Of a stretch of 64,000 nt of DNA, positions 59,190 through 64,000 are shown in pieces. Position 1 is the first letter of the stretch, and each line of letters starts with the position of its first letter. The DNA is from Dietzia lutea (GTDB lineage Bacteria; Actinomycetota; Actinomycetes; Mycobacteriales; Mycobacteriaceae), in assembly GCF_003096075.1 (NCBI RefSeq), contig NZ_CP015449.1, positions 2,597,001-2,661,000 on the forward strand, in the 5' to 3' direction. A program made the position numbers and the translations under genes. Under the pieces are notes generated by a model. It was given only the letters and a program-made list of their open reading frames with translations. It did not search any database and was not told where the DNA came from.

Positions 59190-60561
59190 AGGCCCAGACG
59201 AGGACCGACCAGAGAATCAGCTGCGTCACGCAGAATCCCGCCAGCATGTTGAGCACCAGGAAGCGCTTCCAGCCCTCGTTGGTCGCCTCTGCCGTGGCGT
59301 CGGTGACCCGACCGTAGGCGGCCACCGTCGCGAGGTACGGCAGGATCGCGAACGCCGCCCCCGAGGCCGGCCACGGCGCCGCGACCAACAGCACCAGCAC
59401 CGCCCCCGCGTAGCAGGCCAGCGCGAACCACACCGCGGCCCGCGCACCGAGCACGGTGGCGACCGACTTGAGGCCCGCCTCGCGGTCGAAGCGCACGTCC
59501 TGGACCGCCCCGAACGCCTGCGAGGCCGCGCCCCACAGCATGAACGCGATGAGGCACGCCCACACGCCGCCGCTGAGATCGGCCCCGGCGATGGTCCAGC
59601 CGACGATCGCCGGGGAGACGAAGTGGAACGCCGAGGTCACCGAATCGAGGAACGGGATCTCCTTGAACCGCAGCCCCTTGGCGCTGTAGGCGATCACCGC
59701 GAACGTGCTCGCCGCCAGCCACAACGACGACTCGAGCGTCCCGACCACCACGAGGTAGACGAGGAACGGCACCGTCGTCACCGCCGACGCCACGAGCGTG
59801 GGCGTGTGCAGCGCGCGGTCGAGCACCGCGCCCTCGACGCCGCCCTTACGCGGGTTCCGCAGGTCGGACTCGTAGTCGAAGACGTCGTTGATCCCGTACA
59901 TCGCGAGGTTGTACGGCACCAGGAAGAAGACCGTCCCGATCACGCCCAGCAGGTCGAACCCGCTCGTGGCCAGGAAGTACGCGAGCGCGAACGGGGCGGC
60001 GGTGTTCACCCACGACACCGGGCGGGACGACCAGAAGAGGGTGGTGAGCAGGCCGGGCGGCGCGGGCCGGTCGGGGCTGCGGACCTCGTCGTCGTCGCCC
60101 CCTCGACCCCGTGCGTCACCCACCGCGGCGCCACCAACCGGCGCGTCACCCACCGCGGAACCACCCACCACGGCGCCACCCACCAGCCCGTCGCCGCGCC
60201 CCGACACGGTCGGGTTGGCGCTGGCAGCGGCCCGGCCCCCCGCCAGCGCGCGCGGCCGGGCGGTGAGCGTGAACCACACCGACGGCACGAACACGGCCGC
60301 GGCGATCGCGTAGGAGAAGTCCTCGATCGGCGCCACGCCGAGGCGGATCCCGCTGGTGAGGGCGTCGTCGTAGGCCACGAGCCCGGCGGAGATCATGATG
60401 TTGTCGAAGATCGCCGTGAGGACGAGTAGCACCACGAGCGAGCCGCCGACCCCGATGAGCCAGCGCCGCCGGTCGTCGCCGCGCAGGCGCCACAGAGCGA
60501 TGAGCGCGGCCGCCACCACCGGGATGGCCATGGTGAAGTTGATGGTCGAGTAGATGCTCAC
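59188..60561 (-). CDS. Fused lycopene cyclase subunit (CrtYf-like) and UbiA lycopene elongase (CrtEb-like)
   Basis: 457 residues. The first ~110 form a small lycopene cyclase domain with four membrane segments and the motif PIEDFSYAIAAAVF. A ~55-residue Gly/Ala/Val linker with GGAVVGGS, GDAPVGGA and GGDDDE follows. The rest is a UbiA prenyltransferase with NDVFDYESDLRNPRKGG and DVRFDREAGLKS, the two Asp-rich motifs that bind prenyl diphosphate. It would add C5 units to lycopene and help cyclise the C50 product. GTG start overlaps the CrtYe-like stop, with GGAGGGGGAG upstream. Such a fusion has, to my memory, been reported in Dietzia C50 carotenoid genes. Confidence 0.87.
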   Translation of the reverse strand: MSIYSTINFTMAIPVVAAALIALWRLRGDDRRRWLIGVGGSLVVLLVLTAIFDNIMISAGLVAYDDALTSGIRLGVAPIEDFSYAIAAAVFVPSVWFTLTARPRALAGGRAAASANPTVSGRGDGLVGGAVVGGSAVGDAPVGGAAVGDARGRGGDDDEVRSPDRPAPPGLLTTLFWSSRPVSWVNTAAPFALAYFLATSGFDLLGVIGTVFFLVPYNLAMYGINDVFDYESDLRNPRKGGVEGAVLDRALHTPTLVASAVTTVPFLVYLVVVGTLESSLWLAASTFAVIAYSAKGLRFKEIPFLDSVTSAFHFVSPAIVGWTIAGADLSGGVWACLIAFMLWGAASQAFGAVQDVRFDREAGLKSVATVLGARAAVWFALACYAGAVLVLLVAAPWPASGAAFAILPYLATVAAYGRVTDATAEATNEGWKRFLVLNMLAGFCVTQLILWSVLVWA

Positions 60562-60902
60562 GGCCGCTCCCCCTCCCGCCGCGCCGAGACGTGCTCGACG
60601 GCCGTGACCACACCCGTCGCGCACACGAGCGCGAGGTGAGACAGGAACGCGAGGAACACGACCTCCTCGAGCGGGATCTCCGGCGCCACCAGCAGCCCGG
60701 TCATGAAGTCGGTCTGCCCGCGGAAGAACACGCCGCTGCGCACGCCGAGCACGTCCCACGTCAGCAGGAGCGCCACCGACGCGGTCACGGCGAGCGCGGT
60801 GGCCGCCGGGGCGCGGAACGCGGCAAGCTTCCAGCGGTGATCGATGACGAGGATGCCCGCGAACGAGAGGGCCTGGACCGCCAGGTACGCCAGCCCAATC
60901 AC
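60558..60902 (-). CDS. crtYe: Lycopene cyclase subunit, CrtYe-like
   Basis: 114 residues with three membrane segments and the cyclase motif PLEEVVFLAFLSHL, matching heterodimeric carotenoid cyclases of actinobacteria. It pairs with the first domain of the fusion protein to form the C50 beta- or epsilon-cyclase. GTG at 60902 overlaps the crtI stop, and its stop overlaps the fusion start, so the genes are translated together. The ring type (beta versus epsilon) cannot be read from sequence. Confidence 0.85.
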   Translation of the reverse strand: MIGLAYLAVQALSFAGILVIDHRWKLAAFRAPAATALAVTASVALLLTWDVLGVRSGVFFRGQTDFMTGLLVAPEIPLEEVVFLAFLSHLALVCATGVVTAVEHVSARREGERP

Positions 60903-62617
60903 CGGTCGAACACCGTGCCCCGATCGAACAACGTGCCCCCGCCGGGCTCGGCGACCGGCGCCGTGCTCGTGTCCCCGCGGACGTGCTTGAGCACCAGCTC
61001 GGCGCTGATGAGGCACATCGGCAGGCCGATGCCGGGGATGGTCGAGGCGCCCGCGTAGTACAGCCCGTCGACGTGCTTGGACACGTTGCGGGTGCGGAAG
61101 AACGCGCTCTGCGCGAGCGTGTGTGCGGGGCCCAGGGCCGTGCCGCGCCACGCGCCGAGGTCGGCCTCGAGGTCGGCGGGCGCGATGGTGCGCCGCACGA
61201 CCACCCGCTCGGCCAGGTCGTCGGCGCCGGTCCACTCGGCGATCTGGGCGATCGCGCGGTCGGCGGCGGCCTCGATCACCGCGTCGCCGGCCCCGTCCAC
61301 GCCGCCGTGCCCGAGCGACGGGTCGGCGGGGATGGGGACCAGGACGAAGAGGTTCTCGTGGCCCTCCGGCGCGATCCCGCCGGCCGGGTCGGTGTCCGTG
61401 GCGCTGGGTCGACAGACGTAGAGCGACGCCGGATCGGGCACGTGCGGGTCGTCGCCGAAGATCGCGTCGAAGCCCTCCTCCCAGCGGTCGGTGAACAGCA
61501 GCGTGTGGTGCGCGAGCTGGGGCACCTCGCCGCGCACGCCGAGCAGGATGAGCAGCGCGCCCGGCCCGGGGGTCCTGGCGTCCCAGTAGGTCTGGGGATA
61601 GGTGCGGAGGCCCTCCGGTAGCCACCGGGTCTCGAGGTGGTGGAGGTCGGCGGCGCCGACGACGAGGCCGGCCGGCAGCGTCCGCTCCGCCTCTTCCCGG
61701 TCGCGCGCCTTCAGGCCCTGCACACGGGGGCGGGCCCGGCCGGACCCGCGCCCGTCGGCGTCCTCGGATGTGGTGACGAGCTCGATCGCCTCGGTGCCCG
61801 TGTGGATGCGCACCCCCTGCTCCTCGGCCACCCTGCGCACGGCGGCGATCACCTCGGTGAACCCGCCTCGCGGATAGAGGACGCCGTCGGTGAGGTCGAG
61901 GTGGCTCATGAGGTGGTAGATCGACGGCGCCAGGTACGGCGAGGAGCCCAGGAACACGGCCGGGTAACCGAGGATCTGCTGGATGCGCCGGTCGGAGAAG
62001 CGCCGCGACACGTACGAGTGCAGCGGCTGGACGAGCCGCGCGACCAGGCTGCCGGCGCGGGCCACGACGTCCGGGCGCACGAGCGCCGGGTACGAGGTGA
62101 AGTTGGTGTAGAGGAACCGCTTGAGCGCCAGGTCGTACGTCGTGCGTGCCGAGTCGAGGTACTTGCCCAGCACCCGTCCGGCGCCGGCCTCGAGCGACTC
62201 GAACAGCGCCGTGGAGGCCGCGCGGTCGGAGCGGACGTCAACCGGGTCGGGGCGGTTTTCGAAGTACACGCGGTACCCGGGGTCCAGGCGGACCAGGTCG
62301 AGCTGCTCATCGGCGGAGGTGCCGCAGAGGCGGAAGAAGTGGTCGAACACCTCGGGCATGAGGTACCACGAGGGCCCGGTGTCGAAGCGGAACCCGCCCG
62401 CCGACCAGCTTCCCGCGCGGCCGCCCACCTCGTCGGTGGCCTCGACCAGGGTGACGTCGCGGCCCTCGCGGGCGAGCAGCGCGGCGGTGGCCAGGCCGGC
62501 GATGCCGCCGCCCACCACCACGACGGGGCCGTCCGGGGCGTGCCTGCGCGCGTGGGCGCCCGGCAGGCGGGAGGCCAGCGCGCGGGTCGCCCGCACGCCG
62601 CGGGACCGCGCGCTCAT
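60899..62617 (-). CDS. crtI: Phytoene desaturase
   Basis: 572 residues. FAD-binding motif VVVGGGIAGLATAALLAREG at ~33-52, followed by DEVGGRAGSW, and the C-terminal CrtI signature with YYAGASTIPGIGLPMCLIS. Converts phytoene to lycopene in successive desaturations. A longer N-terminus (~30 residues, Arg-rich) precedes the FAD motif. ATG 62617 overlaps the crtB stop. Ala/Gly/Asp-rich loop near ~270-295 is species-specific. Confidence 0.95.
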   Translation of the reverse strand: MSARSRGVRATRALASRLPGAHARRHAPDGPVVVVGGGIAGLATAALLAREGRDVTLVEATDEVGGRAGSWSAGGFRFDTGPSWYLMPEVFDHFFRLCGTSADEQLDLVRLDPGYRVYFENRPDPVDVRSDRAASTALFESLEAGAGRVLGKYLDSARTTYDLALKRFLYTNFTSYPALVRPDVVARAGSLVARLVQPLHSYVSRRFSDRRIQQILGYPAVFLGSSPYLAPSIYHLMSHLDLTDGVLYPRGGFTEVIAAVRRVAEEQGVRIHTGTEAIELVTTSEDADGRGSGRARPRVQGLKARDREEAERTLPAGLVVGAADLHHLETRWLPEGLRTYPQTYWDARTPGPGALLILLGVRGEVPQLAHHTLLFTDRWEEGFDAIFGDDPHVPDPASLYVCRPSATDTDPAGGIAPEGHENLFVLVPIPADPSLGHGGVDGAGDAVIEAAADRAIAQIAEWTGADDLAERVVVRRTIAPADLEADLGAWRGTALGPAHTLAQSAFFRTRNVSKHVDGLYYAGASTIPGIGLPMCLISAELVLKHVRGDTSTAPVAEPGGGTLFDRGTVFDR

Positions 62618-63495
62618 CGCGACACCGCCCGTCCACGACCCGCAGCAGCCCGGCCGCGGCCCGCGGCGGCGCGGCCGAACACCATGAGCTTCACCGGATC
62701 GGGCACCCGCACCCGGCCCGCGCTCACCCCCACCGCGCCGGCCGCGCGGATGCGGTCGTTGAGCTCGGCGAACAGGTCGTGCGCTGCCGCCACCGCCAGG
62801 CGGTCGCGGCCCGGGATCCGGTCGATCGCCGCCCGCGCGATACGCAGGTCCGCGTCCACGTCGTCGGCCAGTTCGCGCACGTCCTCCTCCGTCAGTGCCC
62901 GCGGGTCCCGACCCGGCAGGTAGTTGCGACCGAGTTCCAGCGAGTCCTCCCGGATGTCCCGGAGGAAGTTCACCTTCTGGAACGCCGCACCGAGTGCGCG
63001 CGCTCCCGCGGCCATCTCGTCGTCGTCACCCAGTCCCCCTCCGGCGAACGTCCGCAGGCACATCTCCCCGATCACCTCCGCCGACCCGTGGATGTACCGA
63101 CGCAGCGACTGCTCGGTGTGCTCGGCGACCTCCAGGTCGGCCTCCATCGAGTCGTAGAACGGGTCGACCAGACGCGCGTCGATCCCGAACCGGCGCGCGG
63201 TGTCGGCGAACGCGTGCGTCACCGGATCGGGGTCCAGGCCCCGGTCGATCGCGCGGTGCGTGCGACGCCGCGCCTCCGCGATGAGCTCCCGCGCGGCGAC
63301 CGGGTCGTTCATCGCACCGTCGACCACCTCGTCGCCCACCCGCGCCCACGCGTAGATCGCCGCGACGTGCGGTCGGGTCGCGGGCGCGAGCAGACGGCAC
63401 GCCAGCGCGAACGACGTCGAGTACCGGCGCAGGATCACCTCGCTGCAGCGGCGTGCCGCCTCGGTGAACTCCGCGTGCGGGCTCTGCTGGGTCAT
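62614..63495 (-). CDS. crtB: Phytoene synthase
   Basis: 293 residues. Two Asp-rich motifs, DEVVDG (in YAWARVGDEVVDGAMND) and FLRDIREDSLELGRNYLP, bind the diphosphate and Mg ions of geranylgeranyl diphosphate. Ends in an Ala/Gly/Arg-rich tail with a twofold AAAGRGR repeat. Condenses two GGPP to phytoene. Start overlaps the crtE stop and its own stop overlaps crtI. Confidence 0.95.
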   Translation of the reverse strand: MTQQSPHAEFTEAARRCSEVILRRYSTSFALACRLLAPATRPHVAAIYAWARVGDEVVDGAMNDPVAARELIAEARRRTHRAIDRGLDPDPVTHAFADTARRFGIDARLVDPFYDSMEADLEVAEHTEQSLRRYIHGSAEVIGEMCLRTFAGGGLGDDDEMAAGARALGAAFQKVNFLRDIREDSLELGRNYLPGRDPRALTEEDVRELADDVDADLRIARAAIDRIPGRDRLAVAAAHDLFAELNDRIRAAGAVGVSAGRVRVPDPVKLMVFGRAAAGRGRAAAGRGRAVSR

Positions 63496-64000
63496 CGGGT
63501 CCTCTCCAGGGCGGTGGCCAGGTGCGATTCGAGCGCCTCGCGGACGGCCGGCGGTACGGCCCGCGAGTCCAGGGCGGCGCGGGCGGCGGTGACGAGGTCC
63601 TCCGCGATCCCCAGGGCGTACTCCCGTGCGCCGCATTCGCGCAGCAGCTCGCGCGCGGTGTCGGGGTCGGGGTCGGACCGGTTCAGCGCGGCATCGATCC
63701 GCGGCCACGCTTCGGTGGTGCGGGCGTACGCGAGCAGCACGGTCGGCGCGCGGCGCACGAGGTCGCCGGAGTTGGACTTGCCCGTCACGGCCGGGTCGCC
63801 GAACACGCCCAGCACGTCGTCGACCACCTGGTATGCGGTGCCGAGGTGGCGGCCGGTCTCCCGCAGCGGGTCGACGATCTCCTCGGGCGCGCCGGCGAGG
63901 ATCGCGCCCAGCACGAGCGGCAGGCACACCGAGTAGGCGGAGGTCTTGGCCGCGCCGATCGCCAGCGCCCGCTCGCATCCGCCGGGGACGTCCTCCGAGG
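63492..64000 (-). CDS. crtE: Geranylgeranyl diphosphate synthase, C-terminal part (runs off window)
   Basis: About 169 residues are visible; the start lies beyond the right edge. AKTSAYSVCLPLVLGAIL and the second Asp-rich motif YQVVDDVLGVFGD (DDxxxD type) identify a polyprenyl diphosphate synthase; KSNSGDLVRRAPTVLL follows. As first gene of the crt operon it should make the C20 precursor. The first Asp-rich motif, and thus chain length, is outside the window. Confidence 0.88.
   Translation of the reverse strand, partial: SEDVPGGCERALAIGAAKTSAYSVCLPLVLGAILAGAPEEIVDPLRETGRHLGTAYQVVDDVLGVFGDPAVTGKSNSGDLVRRAPTVLLAYARTTEAWPRIDAALNRSDPDPDTARELLRECGAREYALGIAEDLVTAARAALDSRAVPPAVREALESHLATALERTR

Overview
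The window comes from a high-GC mycolic-acid actinobacterium (Mycobacteriales), most likely Dietzia or a close relative. Supporting evidence is the HadA/HadB mycolate dehydratases, two complete yrbE-mce lipid-import operons, a mycobacteria-like hadA-hadB-trpT-secE-nusG-rplK-rplA block, and a C50 carotenoid cluster in which a lycopene cyclase subunit is fused to a UbiA-type elongase. The genus is inferred from gene content only.

Layout. 1-2.1 kb: a vWA protein (cut by the window edge) and its MoxR/ChlI-like AAA ATPase, divergent from a leaderless yccF gene. 2.6-9.5 kb: leftward genes for an AhpD-like protein, GNAT acetyltransferase, pirin, SDR, F420-type oxidoreductase, and a GT4 / methyltransferase / toroid-fold protein trio. 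9.7-17.3 kb: rpoC and rpoB. 17.7-29.4 kb: one leftward unit mkl-yrbEA-yrbEB-mceABCDEF-mas-mas, a full Mce transporter with its own ATPase. 29.6-30.8 kb: rplL-rplJ with a structured leader. 30.9-39.1 kb: accessory genes (diacylglycerol kinase-like, a frameshifted tetR, a broken multicopper oxidase joined to a foreign fragment, CoA transferase, two Mas-like proteins around an HMG-CoA lyase-like gene, and a secreted papain-like cysteine peptidase candidate). 39.2-48.1 kb: a second yrbE-mce operon without ATPase. 48.2-48.5 kb: a cluster of inverted and direct repeats. 48.5-52.7 kb: rplA, rplK, nusG, secE, tRNA-Trp, hadB, hadA. 52.7-58.0 kb: acyl-CoA dehydrogenase-like, extended SDR and alpha-oxoamine synthase genes, divergent from an IlvG-like TPP enzyme. 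58.0-58.3 kb: tRNA-Met and tRNA-Thr. 58.4-64 kb: a GT2 glycosyltransferase convergent with crtE-crtB-crtI-crtYe-crtYf/EbFusion.

How it fits together. The translation/transcription genes form the conserved backbone, and two Mce systems have been placed beside it: one between mkl and rpoB, one between rplA and rplJ. The Mkl ATPase at 28.2-29.4 kb probably energises both. The tetR-oxidase locus at 31.9-33.9 kb carries at least three separate lesions and looks like a decaying module. The most interesting uncharacterised items are the secreted C-H-D peptidase candidate next to mce operon 2, the alpha-oxoamine synthase cluster, the repeat cluster upstream of mce operon 2, and the natural substitution in the rifampicin pocket of RpoB.
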